Shown here: in pieces, positions 7,208 through 15,670 of the stretch | Layout of the letters: the number at the start of each line of letters is the position of its first letter | How positions within the stretch are numbered: the stretch's first letter is position 1 | Assembly: GCA_934621505.1 (NCBI GenBank) | Contig: CAKTUU010000016.1 | Coordinates: 1-45,208 of the forward strand | Reading direction: 5' to 3' | Origin: an uncultured Clostridia bacterium | Lineage (GTDB): Bacteria; Bacillota; Clostridia; Christensenellales; Aristaeellaceae | DNA length: 45,208 nucleotides | The notes under the pieces: model-generated | Databases searched by the model: none | What the model was told of the DNA's origin: nothing | What the model saw: the letters and a program-made list of their open reading frames with translations, nothing else | Program-made: the position numbers and the translations under genes

Positions 7208-7254
7208 CTTTTTTGCGCACATTCGTTCGCACTTTCGCAGGGGAGGGTTTATGT

Positions 7255-9525
7255 ATGAATATCGACCAGCTGATCGGCAGCCTGAAAAACGACCGTTCCT
7301 TTATGGACTGCGTTACCCACTGGCGTACCCTGCCTGCCACAGAGGGCCGCTACGAACCCCTGCCGGAGGAAATGGACGAACGACTGAAGCGGATTCTGCG
7401 CCAGCGGGGCATTCACAGGCTGTATTGCCATCAGGCGGAATGCTGCCGCCTGTCCCGGCAGAAAAAGGATTATGTGGTGGTCACCCCCACCGCCAGCGGC
7501 AAAACCCTGTGCTATAACCTGCCGGTGGTGTCCGCCATTTTGCAAAACCCGGACGCGCGCGCCCTTTACCTTTTCCCCACAAAGGCCCTTTCGGCGGACC
7601 AGGTGAGCGGGCTGTACGACATCATTCAGCAGCTGGATGTGGACATCAAGGCCTACACCTATGATGGGGATACCCAGGGCGCCGCCCGCAAAGCCATTCG
7701 GCAGGCGGGGCATATCGTGGTTACCAACCCGGACATGCTGCACGCCAACATTCTGCCCCACCATACCAAATGGGTCAAGCTGTTTGAAAACCTGGAATAC
7801 ATTGTCATAGACGAAATTCACACGTACCGGGGTGTGTTTGGCAGCCATCTGGCCAATGTGCTTCGGCGGCTGCTTCGCCTGTGCGCTTTTTACGGAAGCA
7901 AGCCCAGGTTCATCCTGTGCAGCGCCACCATCGCCAATCCGGAGGAGCTGGCCCGCCAGCTGACCGGCCGCCCCATTACGGCGGTCACGGAAAACGGCGC
8001 TCCCATGGGCGAGCGGCATTTTGTCTTTTACAACCCGCCGGTGGTCAACCGGCAGCTGGGCATCCGCCGCGGCGTGGTGGGCGAGGTAAAGCGCATCAGC
8101 GAAAATCTTCTGCGCAACAGCATTCCCACCATCGTTTTTGCCCGCAGCCGTTTGCAGGTTGAGGTGATTACCCGTCATCTGAAGGAATGCGTGCGCAACG
8201 CCTATGGCTATTCCGGCCGTGTGCGGGGCTATCGCGGCGGCTATCTGGCCAGCGAACGGCGGGACATTGAGCAGGGGCTTCGCCGGGGCGAGGTGGATAT
8301 GGTGGTATCCACCAACGCGCTGGAATTGGGCATTGATATCGGCTCCCTGAGCGCCTGCGTGCTGTGCGGCTACCCGGGCACCATTGCCAGCACCTGGCAG
8401 CAGGCGGGGCGCGCGGGGCGGCGTAAGGACACATCCATCACCATTCTTGTGGCTTCTTCCGCGCCGCTGGATCAATACATTATCCAGAATCCGGACTACT
8501 TTTTCAAGGCTTCGCCGGAAAACGCGCTGGTTCAGCCCAACAACCTGTATATTCTTTTGTCCCATATCAAGTGCAGCGCCTATGAACTGCCCTTCGGCGA
8601 AAACGAGCGGTTCGGCGATGTGGCGGATACGGCGCAGTTTTTGGAATATCTGGCGGAAAACAACATCCTGCGCCATGTGGACGGCAAATATTACTGGATG
8701 GAGGAGGAACTGCCCTCCGGTGAAATCAGCCTGCGCAGCGCCAGGACCGAAAACTTTGTCATTATTGATATTTCCGACCCGGCCCACCACCGGGTGGTAG
8801 GCGAAATGGACCGTTTTACCGTACCCATGCTGCTGCACGAAAACGCCATTTACATGCACGACGCCCGCATGTACCAGGTGGAAAAGCTGGACATGGACAC
8901 CTGCAAGGCCTATATCCGCGCCGTGGACACGGATTATTATACCGACGCGGATTTGAACGTGAGCCTGCATATTCTGGACGATTTGGAGCATAAGGAACTG
9001 CCCGGCGGTGCAGGCCTGACGCTGGGCGAACTGCGGGTGAGCACCATTGTGAAAATGTTTAAAAAATTCAAGCTGGACACCCATGAAACCGTTGGCTTTG
9101 GCGAGGTGCGCCTGCCCCAGACGGATTTGCACACCGTGGGCATGTGGTGGACCCTGCCCGACGCTGTGGCCGCCCGCTATACCAACGATGAATTGCAGGG
9201 CGCGCTGCTGGGCGTTACCAACCTGCTGTCCATTGTGGCTCCCCTGTATCTGATGTGCGCGCCGCGGGATATCAGCGTGGTTTACCAGGTAAAGGCCCCC
9301 ATTACCGATAAGCCCACCATTTTTTTGTACGATTCCTATCCGGGCGGCGTCGGGTTAAGCGAAAAAGCGTACCAGATGCCGGAGCTGCTGCTGGAAAACG
9401 CCTTGCAAATCGCCCAAAACTGCTCCTGCGAACAGGGTTGTCCCAGCTGCGTCGGCCCGGTGCTGGAGGTTGGCGAAAACGGCAAGGCAAACGCCCGTGC
9501 CATTCTAAAGGAGCTGCTTGCCTGA
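7255..9525 (+). CDS. mrfA: DEXH-box helicase with C-terminal zinc-binding DUF1998 domain (MrfA/YprA)
   Basis: A 756-residue superfamily 2 helicase. The Walker A motif TPTASGKT is at 77-84, the Walker B/DEIH box (VIDEIHTYRG) near 184, and helicase-C motifs include VVSTNALELGIDIG and QQAGRAGRR. The C-terminal DUF1998 domain carries four cysteines, Cys723, Cys725, Cys729 and Cys732 (CSCEQGCPSC). In Bacillus subtilis MrfA and MrfB form a repair pathway for mitomycin C adducts independent of UvrABC; the same adjacent order is seen here. The ATG at 7255 has GGAGGG seven bases upstream; an upstream in-frame start at 7213 lies just downstream of the -10 element. It overlaps mrfB by one base (TGATG). 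The length is typical. Confidence 0.92.
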   Translation: MNIDQLIGSLKNDRSFMDCVTHWRTLPATEGRYEPLPEEMDERLKRILRQRGIHRLYCHQAECCRLSRQKKDYVVVTPTASGKTLCYNLPVVSAILQNPDARALYLFPTKALSADQVSGLYDIIQQLDVDIKAYTYDGDTQGAARKAIRQAGHIVVTNPDMLHANILPHHTKWVKLFENLEYIVIDEIHTYRGVFGSHLANVLRRLLRLCAFYGSKPRFILCSATIANPEELARQLTGRPITAVTENGAPMGERHFVFYNPPVVNRQLGIRRGVVGEVKRISENLLRNSIPTIVFARSRLQVEVITRHLKECVRNAYGYSGRVRGYRGGYLASERRDIEQGLRRGEVDMVVSTNALELGIDIGSLSACVLCGYPGTIASTWQQAGRAGRRKDTSITILVASSAPLDQYIIQNPDYFFKASPENALVQPNNLYILLSHIKCSAYELPFGENERFGDVADTAQFLEYLAENNILRHVDGKYYWMEEELPSGEISLRSARTENFVIIDISDPAHHRVVGEMDRFTVPMLLHENAIYMHDARMYQVEKLDMDTCKAYIRAVDTDYYTDADLNVSLHILDDLEHKELPGGAGLTLGELRVSTIVKMFKKFKLDTHETVGFGEVRLPQTDLHTVGMWWTLPDAVAARYTNDELQGALLGVTNLLSIVAPLYLMCAPRDISVVYQVKAPITDKPTIFLYDSYPGGVGLSEKAYQMPELLLENALQIAQNCSCEQGCPSCVGPVLEVGENGKANARAILKELLA

Positions 9526-10691
9526 TGCCCAGCCTGCTGAACAAACTGCGCATGCTGGAGGCGGAAACGCCCCGGCCCGCCAGGTCCCTTGCGGCTGAAA
9601 AGCCCGGCGAGTGTCATCATGTCCGGCGGTTGTTCCCACACACCCTGTTTTGCAGCTTTGCCAACGCCGACCCGGAGCTGCTGCAAAGCCTTTATGGCTG
9701 CGCTTTCTCACGTAAAACTCAAAAAGAGGATATTCTGTTTCTGGATACCGAAACCACCGGCCTTTCCGGCGGGGCGGGCACCGTGGCCTTTCAGGTTGGG
9801 GCAGGTTATTTTACCCAGAGCGGCTTTGTGGTAGAGCAATGGCTGATGCATGATTATTCCCAGGAAGCGATGCTGCTGGCCGCGCTGAACGGGCTGATGA
9901 AGCGTTTTTCTGTCATTTGTACTTTTAACGGGCGTACCTTTGACGTACCTTTGCTGAAAACCCGCTTTTTGATGAACCGTATCGCCGGCCCGCGGATTCC
10001 CGCCATCCACGCGGACGTGCTGTACCCCGCGCGTCGCGTTTGGAAACTGCGCCTGAAAAGCTGCACCCTGGGCCATCTGGAGGAAGAACTGCTGGGCGTT
10101 ATTCGAGAGGACGATTTGCCCGGCGCTTTGGTCCCACAGGCCTATTTTCAGTACCTGAAGGACGGGAATTTCGCCCCCATGGAGCGGATTCTGGCGCACA
10201 ACCGTCAGGACATCGTCAGTCTGGCGCAGCTGTTTTTCTTCCTGTATCAGCAGGCAAAGCACCCGGAACAGATGAACCATGCCGAGGATTTGTTTTCGCT
10301 TGCCCGTTCGATGGAAAAGCAGGCCCAGCGGGAAAGTGCCGTAAAATGCTACCGCCTGCTCAGCAAGGGCAGTTTGCGGGCACAGGGCTTTGCGGCGCTT
10401 GCCCGGGACGCCCGCAGGCAGGGGCAGACGGATGCCGCCGTCAAGCTGTATCAGGCCATGCTGCGCCGGGGGGAGCAGCCGGTGGAAAGCTGCGAGGCGC
10501 TGGCCAAACTGTATGAGCACCAGCTTAAGGACCCGGCTCAGGCCATCAGCTATACCCGGCAGGCGCTGCTGATTTTAAGCGAGCCCACTCTGCATTCCCG
10601 GGATAAGGCTGTACAAGAGAAGCAAATTGCGCTACAATATCGGTATGCGCGTTTGCGGCGCAAATTTTTGAAAGCGCCGCAGGACAAATAG
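9525..10691 (+). CDS. mrfB: RNase H-like exonuclease MrfB (YprB) with C-terminal helical repeats
   Basis: A 388-residue protein with a DnaQ-like 3'-5' exonuclease domain (about 65-245): motif I FLDTETTGL with Asp74 and Glu76, motif II TFNGRTFDVPLL with Asp140, motif III HNRQDIVSL with His225 and Asp229. The C-terminal third is helical with TPR-like repeats. Start and stop are coupled to mrfA through TGATG, and there is no separate ribosome binding site, so it depends on mrfA translation. Known role: nuclease partner of MrfA in repair of mitomycin-type lesions. The ATG is 18 bases before the conserved N-terminal LRMLEAE segment. Confidence 0.9.
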   Translation: MPSLLNKLRMLEAETPRPARSLAAEKPGECHHVRRLFPHTLFCSFANADPELLQSLYGCAFSRKTQKEDILFLDTETTGLSGGAGTVAFQVGAGYFTQSGFVVEQWLMHDYSQEAMLLAALNGLMKRFSVICTFNGRTFDVPLLKTRFLMNRIAGPRIPAIHADVLYPARRVWKLRLKSCTLGHLEEELLGVIREDDLPGALVPQAYFQYLKDGNFAPMERILAHNRQDIVSLAQLFFFLYQQAKHPEQMNHAEDLFSLARSMEKQAQRESAVKCYRLLSKGSLRAQGFAALARDARRQGQTDAAVKLYQAMLRRGEQPVESCEALAKLYEHQLKDPAQAISYTRQALLILSEPTLHSRDKAVQEKQIALQYRYARLRRKFLKAPQDK

Positions 10692-10709
10692 AGGGAGGAA
10701 AGATCCGCA

Positions 10710-11393
10710 ATGAGTATGATGACCGCCATTAAGGTTCGCAAGGCCGCCGCACTGGTCAGCAAGGGCAATACAGAGGAAGCCATGAAGCTGTACCAGGAGG
10801 CGCTGGACGAGGGCTGCCAGGACGCCAAGGCCCTGCTGACGTATTCGGTGCTTCTGTTTAAAGCGGAACGTTTTCAGGAGGCCCGGAAGCTGCTGGTCAA
10901 AATTCAAAAGTACCCCATGACGGACGATACCCGCCGCCAGATGTTCGTCAATTACGCCAGCACGGTCTTTAAGCTGGGCGATACCCAAAAGGCCATCGAC
11001 GTTTTGGAGCATCAGCACGAAAAGCAGGAAAGCGGCCTGATTTACGAAACCCTGGGCTACCTGTATGTGGAGGCGGGCGAAACCGAAAAGGCGCTGGAAT
11101 ACAATACCAAGGCCTATGAATATGACGACGAGGACGCCATCACCCTGGATAATCTGGGCCAGACCTACTACCGGCTGGTTGGGGACAAGAAAACCGCCAA
11201 AGAGTACTTTGAAAAAGCGCTGGCCGTTCGTCCCGGTCAGATTGACACCCTGTATTTCCTGGCCCAGTACGACCTGGAAGCGGGCGACAAGCAATCTGCC
11301 CGTGAAAAGCTGGAAAAGGCGCTGGAGGGCCGTTTTTCTCCCCTCAATTACGCCACCAAAGAAAAAATTCAGGCGATTCTGGACACCCTTTAA
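10710..11393 (+). CDS. Tetratricopeptide repeat protein
   Basis: A 227-residue, soluble, all-helical protein composed of about five TPR units; clear ones are GNTEEAMKLYQEALDEG, GETEKALEYNTKAYEY, GDKKTAKEYFEKALAV and GDKQSAREKLEKALEG. It has no signal peptide and no catalytic domain. TPR proteins act as binding scaffolds. It lies 18 bases after mrfB on the same strand and is followed by a terminator, so it is probably the third gene of the mrfAB transcript; a link to DNA repair is only suggested by position. GGGAGG lies upstream of the ATG at 10710; a second in-frame ATG follows at 10716. Confidence 0.85.
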   Translation: MSMMTAIKVRKAAALVSKGNTEEAMKLYQEALDEGCQDAKALLTYSVLLFKAERFQEARKLLVKIQKYPMTDDTRRQMFVNYASTVFKLGDTQKAIDVLEHQHEKQESGLIYETLGYLYVEAGETEKALEYNTKAYEYDDEDAITLDNLGQTYYRLVGDKKTAKEYFEKALAVRPGQIDTLYFLAQYDLEAGDKQSAREKLEKALEGRFSPLNYATKEKIQAILDTL

Positions 11394-11412
11394 CAGCTTC
11401 CCTGCTTTTTCT

Positions 11413-11444
11413 GCGACCGGTTTTTCCTGCCGGCCGCTTTTTTT
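11413..11444 (+). terminator. Rho-independent terminator of the mrfAB-TPR operon
   Basis: Arms GCGACCGG and CCGGCCGC (one mismatch) around a nine-base loop, followed by seven T, 20 bases after the TPR stop. Confidence 0.75.
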
Positions 11445-11506
11445 GCCAGTTTGTAATCCGTTATCAAATTTTGTCCACAAATATGAATTTTTTGTTTCAA
11501 AAGCTC

Positions 11507-11535
11507 TTGATTTTTTTCATAAATCATTTTACAAT
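11507..11535 (+). promoter_or_regulatory. Promoter of the two-component/GerMN operon
   Basis: TTGATT (11507-11512), a 17-base AT-rich spacer and TACAAT (11530-11535), 56 bases upstream of the response regulator start. The surrounding 60 bases are strikingly AT-rich for this genome. Confidence 0.7.
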
Positions 11536-11590
11536 GTAAACATATCTTAATTTACACTGGCTGGGAACCAGGTGGGAAAGGGCGAAACCA

Positions 11591-12283
11591 ATGGCGAAGC
11601 GGATTCTGCTGGTAGACGATGAACCCCTGATCATTAAGGGCCTAAAATATACGCTTGAACAAGAGGGCTTCGAGACTGATTCCGCTGCTGACGGCGAGGA
11701 AGCCTTGAATAAATTTTTTTCCGGCCATTTTGATTTCATCCTGCTGGACGTGATGCTGCCCAAAATAGACGGCATCACCGTTTGTCAGCGCATCCGCGAA
11801 CACAGCAATGTGCCCATCATCATGCTGACCGCCAAGGGCGAGCAGATTGATAAAATTTTGGGCCTGGAATACGGCGCGGACGACTATATGACCAAGCCGT
11901 TCAATATTCTGGAGGTCAAGGCCCGCATCAAAACCATCATGCGCCGCGCCTCTGGCAACAGCCAAAGCGAGGCACGCAAGGTTATCCGGGTTCACGATAT
12001 GGAAATCAACGCCATCAACCGTTCCGTCACCCTGGGTGGCAAGGAGGTTCGCCTGACCGCAAAGGAATTTGACCTGCTGCAGGTATTCGTCAATAACCGC
12101 GGCAAGGTATTCAGCCGTGAAACCCTGCTGGAAACGGTTTGGAAGTATGATTATACCGGCGACGCCCGCACCGTGGACGTGCACATCCGCAGGCTGCGCG
12201 AAAAGATCGAGCGCAACCCCGCTCAACCGGAATTTATTTTCACCAAGTGGGGAGTGGGCTACTATTTCACCGACAAAGACTAA
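11591..12283 (+). CDS. OmpR/PhoB-family response regulator
   Basis: A 230-residue response regulator. The receiver domain (1-120) has acidic Asp9/Asp10, phospho-acceptor Asp53 (LLDVMLP), Thr80 and Lys102 (TKP). The winged-helix DNA-binding domain (about 130-228) ends with TVDVHIRRLREKI and TKWGVGYYF, the standard OmpR recognition helix and wing. It is activated by phosphorylation from the histidine kinase encoded next. AAAGGG lies 11 bases upstream of the ATG, a weak ribosome binding site. The 3' end overlaps the proposed start of the kinase by 20 bases. The order regulator-kinase-GerMN lipoprotein suggests envelope monitoring. Confidence 0.93.
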   Translation: MAKRILLVDDEPLIIKGLKYTLEQEGFETDSAADGEEALNKFFSGHFDFILLDVMLPKIDGITVCQRIREHSNVPIIMLTAKGEQIDKILGLEYGADDYMTKPFNILEVKARIKTIMRRASGNSQSEARKVIRVHDMEINAINRSVTLGGKEVRLTAKEFDLLQVFVNNRGKVFSRETLLETVWKYDYTGDARTVDVHIRRLREKIERNPAQPEFIFTKWGVGYYFTDKD

Positions 12284-13739
12284 AAAATGGCCGTTTTCTT
12301 CCATTCGATGGAAGATTCTTCTCGCCTTCCTGCTCATTGTGGGGGTCAGCTACTTTGTGGTAGCCACCTCCCTGATTGGGCTGGTGGGCGATTATTTGTT
12401 CGATGAGCATAAGCGGCAGGACAGCGCGTCCACGGCCCGCCTTGCCGCCCAGATGGCTCCTATGTATTTTGCTTCCCAAACCACCGAGATTCAGTCCGGT
12501 CTTGAAAGCGCCGCCAGCGAAATGGGCGGCCGGCTTATGGTGCTGGACGCAGGCGGAAAGGTGCAGGCCGACAGCCTGAACCAGGCCAACGGCACCCGCA
12601 CTCAGCTGTCCGAGGTGGCGCAGGTCCTTTCTCTGGGAGAAAAAACCGCCTACGGCGTGCATACTGCCGACGACCCCGCCGCCAGGGAGCTTCAGTGGGT
12701 CAGTCTGTTTGACGAGAGGGTGCATTGGCAAGCTTACTGCGCGTCCGCCATGGAATACGGCGGGCGCACCATTGGCGTGCTGCTGTACAGCGCTTCCCTG
12801 CAGGATATGATGGAGCGGCTGTATTCCCTCCGGGATAAAATGACCATGTATTTTCTCATCGCCGCGGTGGCCGCCATGGTTTTCGCGCTGATTTTTTCCC
12901 GGGTCATCACCCGCCCCATCGTTTCCCTGACCAAAAGCATCCAGCGCATGGGCCGGGGCGATTTTTCCGTGCGGGTGCCGGAAAGGGGCAGCGGCGAACT
13001 GCGCCGCCTGTCGGAAACCTTTAACGCCATGTCGGAAAAGCTGGAAACCCTGGACCAAAGCCGCAATCAGTTTGTGTCCAACGCCAGCCACGAACTGAAA
13101 ACCCCGTTGGCTACCATGAAAATTCTGCTGGAAAACATCATCTATCAGCCGGAAATGGACGCGGACATGCGCACCGAATTTTTGACGGACATCAACAAGG
13201 AAATCGACCGGCTGAACCTGATCATCGGCGACCTGCTGACCCTGGTCAGCATGGATTCCAAAACCATGCGCCTGAACCGCACCAATTTCAGCCTGGGTCA
13301 GGTGGTAACCGATACCGCCCATCGCCTGTCCCTGATGACGGAAAAGCGCCATCAGGAGCTGAAGGTGCAAATTGGCGACCGCTGCGATATGTACGCCGAT
13401 TGTCCCAAGCTGACCCAGGTGGTTTATAACCTGATGGAAAACGCCAGCAAGTATACCCAGGAGGGCGGCACTATACGGGTCCGGCTGATTCGCTCCGGGC
13501 GGGACGCCATTTTAACCGTGGCGGACAACGGCCCCGGCATTCCCAAGGAGGATCAGGCCCATATTTTCGACCGTTTTTACCGGGTGGACAAGGCACGCAG
13601 CCGGGAAACCGGCGGAACCGGCCTGGGGCTGAGCATTGTGCATCAGATGGTGCTGATGCACGGCGGCACCGTATCCGTGGACAGCGAGGAAGGCGGCGGA
13701 TCTACCTTTACCGTGGAGCTGCCCATCCATCAAGGCTGA
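12264..13739 (+). CDS. Sensor histidine kinase; no ATG/GTG/TTG start, ATT at 12264 proposed
   Basis: A membrane kinase of about 491 residues: TM1 near 15-37, an extracytoplasmic sensor of about 150 residues, TM2 near 195-215, HAMP, HisKA with the phosphorylated His276 (SNASHELKTPLATMK), and HATPase_c with NLMENASKY, ADNGPGIP and GGTGLGLSIV. The region before TM1 contains no in-frame ATG, GTG or TTG. The visible ATG at 12286 is in the wrong frame. The only start-like codon with a ribosome binding site is ATT at 12264, nine bases after GGGGAG, giving MSPTKTKKWPFSS before TM1, a normal topology. A start at 12069 would overlap most of the regulator. Either a rare ATT start or a sequence error is implied. 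It pairs with the upstream regulator. Confidence 0.85.
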   Translation: MSPTKTKKWPFSSIRWKILLAFLLIVGVSYFVVATSLIGLVGDYLFDEHKRQDSASTARLAAQMAPMYFASQTTEIQSGLESAASEMGGRLMVLDAGGKVQADSLNQANGTRTQLSEVAQVLSLGEKTAYGVHTADDPAARELQWVSLFDERVHWQAYCASAMEYGGRTIGVLLYSASLQDMMERLYSLRDKMTMYFLIAAVAAMVFALIFSRVITRPIVSLTKSIQRMGRGDFSVRVPERGSGELRRLSETFNAMSEKLETLDQSRNQFVSNASHELKTPLATMKILLENIIYQPEMDADMRTEFLTDINKEIDRLNLIIGDLLTLVSMDSKTMRLNRTNFSLGQVVTDTAHRLSLMTEKRHQELKVQIGDRCDMYADCPKLTQVVYNLMENASKYTQEGGTIRVRLIRSGRDAILTVADNGPGIPKEDQAHIFDRFYRVDKARSRETGGTGLGLSIVHQMVLMHGGTVSVDSEEGGGSTFTVELPIHQG

Positions 13740-13759
13740 AGCCGAAAGGAGAGAAACGC

Positions 13760-15256
13760 ATGAACCGCAGACATTTCTGCTTTTATCTGCTTTGCTTTGT
13801 GCTGTGTCTTTCCCTGAGCGGCTGCGCCGTCAAACCCGCTGCCGAGGCTCCGGCCGTCACCATTCCCCCAACGGAGGTTTCCTATGTGGCTCCCATTGGC
13901 GACGCCGCCCTGGAATACAGCGAGGAAGTAACTCTGTGCCTGCCCATGCATGACGGCATTCGCCTTTCCACGGTAACAAGCGAGGTTTCCTTTTCCCCTG
14001 TGCGCCCCTATGCGGAAAATGTAGTGCGGGCGCTGCTGGGGTATACGGGGAACGGCGAAATTCGTTCCATCGGTGGAGACGTTCGGCTAACGCTGTACGG
14101 CACCAGCCCGGTAGAGGTCAGCCGCAATGTGGCGACCGTCAATCTGGGCGCTTCCGCCCTGCAATTAAGCCGTCAGGATCTGTATGTGGCCTGCCAGTCC
14201 ATCGCCAATACCCTGACCCTGCTGGATGAGATTGATTATGTGAACGTGCTGGTGGCCGGTAAGCCCGTTGGGCTGGATGTGGCCAATTCCCTGCCCATGG
14301 GCAGCCTGACCGGCAGCGCGGCGCAGGACCTGGGCGCGGCCTATGGACAGCTTATTTCCCGGCCGGATTCCGATATGGCTCTTTCCACCACCCTTACGCT
14401 GTATTTTCCCCTGGCCACTGACGACGGTCTGGTGGCCGAAGCTCGCTCCGTTTCCTTTGCCAGTCAAAACCTGCCTGATATGGTGGTAACCATTTTGAAG
14501 GAACTGGCCGCCGGACCCCAAAGCAATGGCATTGACTCCCCCGCTCTGCCCCTGCTTGGCGACCTGCTCACCGCTACCCCCAGCGTTTCCTCCGAAAACG
14601 GGGGCGATATTCTGCGCCTGGATTTTGCCCATAATCTGGACGACATGCTGGAAACCTACGGCCTGACCCGTCAGCAAAGCATGGCGTCCCTGTGCTATAC
14701 CCTGTGTACCTTTCTGCCCAATGTAAACGGCATTCGCGTCAGCGTAAACGGCGTGGCGGTGGACAGCCTGCTGCGCACCGAGGACGGCCGTTCGCAGGGG
14801 GCCAGCTTCCTTCGGGCGGATTTTGAGGATCAGCTGTGCGATTACGCCCCCCTGTATCTGGCAGACGGCGATACACTCGTAAAAACGCTCCGGCCCGTTC
14901 CCTGCTATCAGGCTTCCAGCCCCCGTATGCTGCTGAGCCAGCTTTCTCAGGGGCCACAGCCGTCGGACAGCGTGCATGGCCTGACGGCCGTCATGCCCCA
15001 GGGCTGCATTACCGACACCGCCTTACTGGGGCTGGCCATTTCCCAGAACACGCTGCTGGTCAACTTTGCCCCCGCTTTCTCGCAGGCCATTGAAAATGCC
15101 GCTGACGAGCGTCTGATGGCCTATGCCATTGTAAACACCCTGTGCGCAGGGCGGCACATTAAAAACGTATGCTTTTTCCTAGGCGGCAGCCAGTTTGACG
15201 GGTTTGGCGGCTCCATTTACTGGCGCGGGCTGTTTTATCCTTTGCCGGAGGACTGA
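13760..15256 (+). CDS. Lipoprotein with GerMN domains
   Basis: A 498-residue exported lipoprotein. Its signal peptide ends at the lipobox LSGC, with lipid-modified Cys22. Two or three GerMN-type domains follow, seen from repeated patterns: ATVNLGASAL ... DYVNVLVAGKPVG near 120-165, ILRLDFAHNL ... VNGIRVSVNGVAVD near 285-340, and LLVNFAPAF ... NVCFFLGGSQFDG near 430-485, each ending in a beta segment before a hydrophobic turn. GerMN domains occur in GerM and in actinobacterial LpqB, where the lipoprotein modulates the MtrB kinase. AAAGGAG precedes the ATG at 13760, 20 bases after the kinase stop. Inference: an accessory sensor for the kinase at the outer face of the membrane. Confidence 0.85.
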   Translation: MNRRHFCFYLLCFVLCLSLSGCAVKPAAEAPAVTIPPTEVSYVAPIGDAALEYSEEVTLCLPMHDGIRLSTVTSEVSFSPVRPYAENVVRALLGYTGNGEIRSIGGDVRLTLYGTSPVEVSRNVATVNLGASALQLSRQDLYVACQSIANTLTLLDEIDYVNVLVAGKPVGLDVANSLPMGSLTGSAAQDLGAAYGQLISRPDSDMALSTTLTLYFPLATDDGLVAEARSVSFASQNLPDMVVTILKELAAGPQSNGIDSPALPLLGDLLTATPSVSSENGGDILRLDFAHNLDDMLETYGLTRQQSMASLCYTLCTFLPNVNGIRVSVNGVAVDSLLRTEDGRSQGASFLRADFEDQLCDYAPLYLADGDTLVKTLRPVPCYQASSPRMLLSQLSQGPQPSDSVHGLTAVMPQGCITDTALLGLAISQNTLLVNFAPAFSQAIENAADERLMAYAIVNTLCAGRHIKNVCFFLGGSQFDGFGGSIYWRGLFYPLPED

Positions 15257-15275
15257 CCTGCCTCGCCTTCTCCTT

Positions 15276-15533
15276 TTGCGTCCCCACGGGGACGTATCAG
15301 ACTGTCGAAAAAACCTGGGAGGCATCGGAGGGCCGCAGCCCTCCGATTTTGGTTCCGAAACCGGCGGCGTGTACGTCGGTTTCGGCTGTCTTGCGCAGCA
15401 AGACTTTCCTTACGCTCTTTGCCGCCCGGCGAGCCGCAGGCGAGTAGGCAAAGAGCGCTTCCCGTCAGAAAAGATCGCCCTCAGGCGAGCTTTTTTGACG
15501 GCCGGTTGCGTCCCCACGGGGACGTATTTTTTT
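15276..15533. repeat. Stem-loop mosaic framed by a 22-bp direct repeat
   Basis: Noncoding. The ends are identical 22-mers (15276-15297 and 15506-15527), TT plus GCGTCCCCACGGGGACGTAT, each holding a 7-bp palindrome; the second runs into seven T. Between them lie five more hairpins: 15324-15347 (perfect 10-bp stem, 4-base loop), 15355-15385 (9 bp), 15388-15404 (perfect 7 bp, 3-base loop), 15413-15457 (perfect 11 bp with GC-rich loop) and 15462-15501 (18-bp arms, two mispairs, one of which can form G-U). TGTCGAAA follows both end repeats closely. The layout resembles REP/BIME-type mosaics or a nonautonomous mobile element; no known RNA family is recognised. It fills most of the 414-base gap 15257-15670. 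Confidence 0.75.
15506..15533 (+). terminator. Terminator-like end of the mosaic
   Basis: CGTCCCC-AC-GGGGACG followed by TA and seven T. It could terminate read-through from the GerMN gene before the regulator promoter at 15556, though the 2-base loop is tight. Confidence 0.45.
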
Positions 15534-15555
15534 GTCCGGAAATGTCGAAACACTA

Positions 15556-15584
15556 TTGACACGGGCATGGGTTTGTGGTTTAAT
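15556..15584 (+). promoter_or_regulatory. Promoter of the HTH-cupin/potABCD operon
   Basis: Consensus TTGACA (15556-15561), 17-base spacer, TTTAAT (15579-15584), 87 bases upstream of the regulator start. Confidence 0.65.
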
Positions 15585-15670
15585 ATCCCCTGCTTCCAAG
15601 TTTACTATTTCTAAACTTCCGGTCGCGTATCCGTTTTTCCAATCTATCGCCTGCACAAGGAGGGCATAGC

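Noticed and set aside
7249..9132. A 627-codon open frame on the minus strand opposite mrfA
   Set aside because: It is the mirror of a GC-rich coding frame, has low-complexity His/Gln/Gly composition, no ribosome binding site and no recognisable domain.
12250..12300. Programmed frameshift fusing the response regulator and the kinase
   Set aside because: A +1 shift would be needed at GAC-TAA and there is no known slippery codon; a separate start is simpler.
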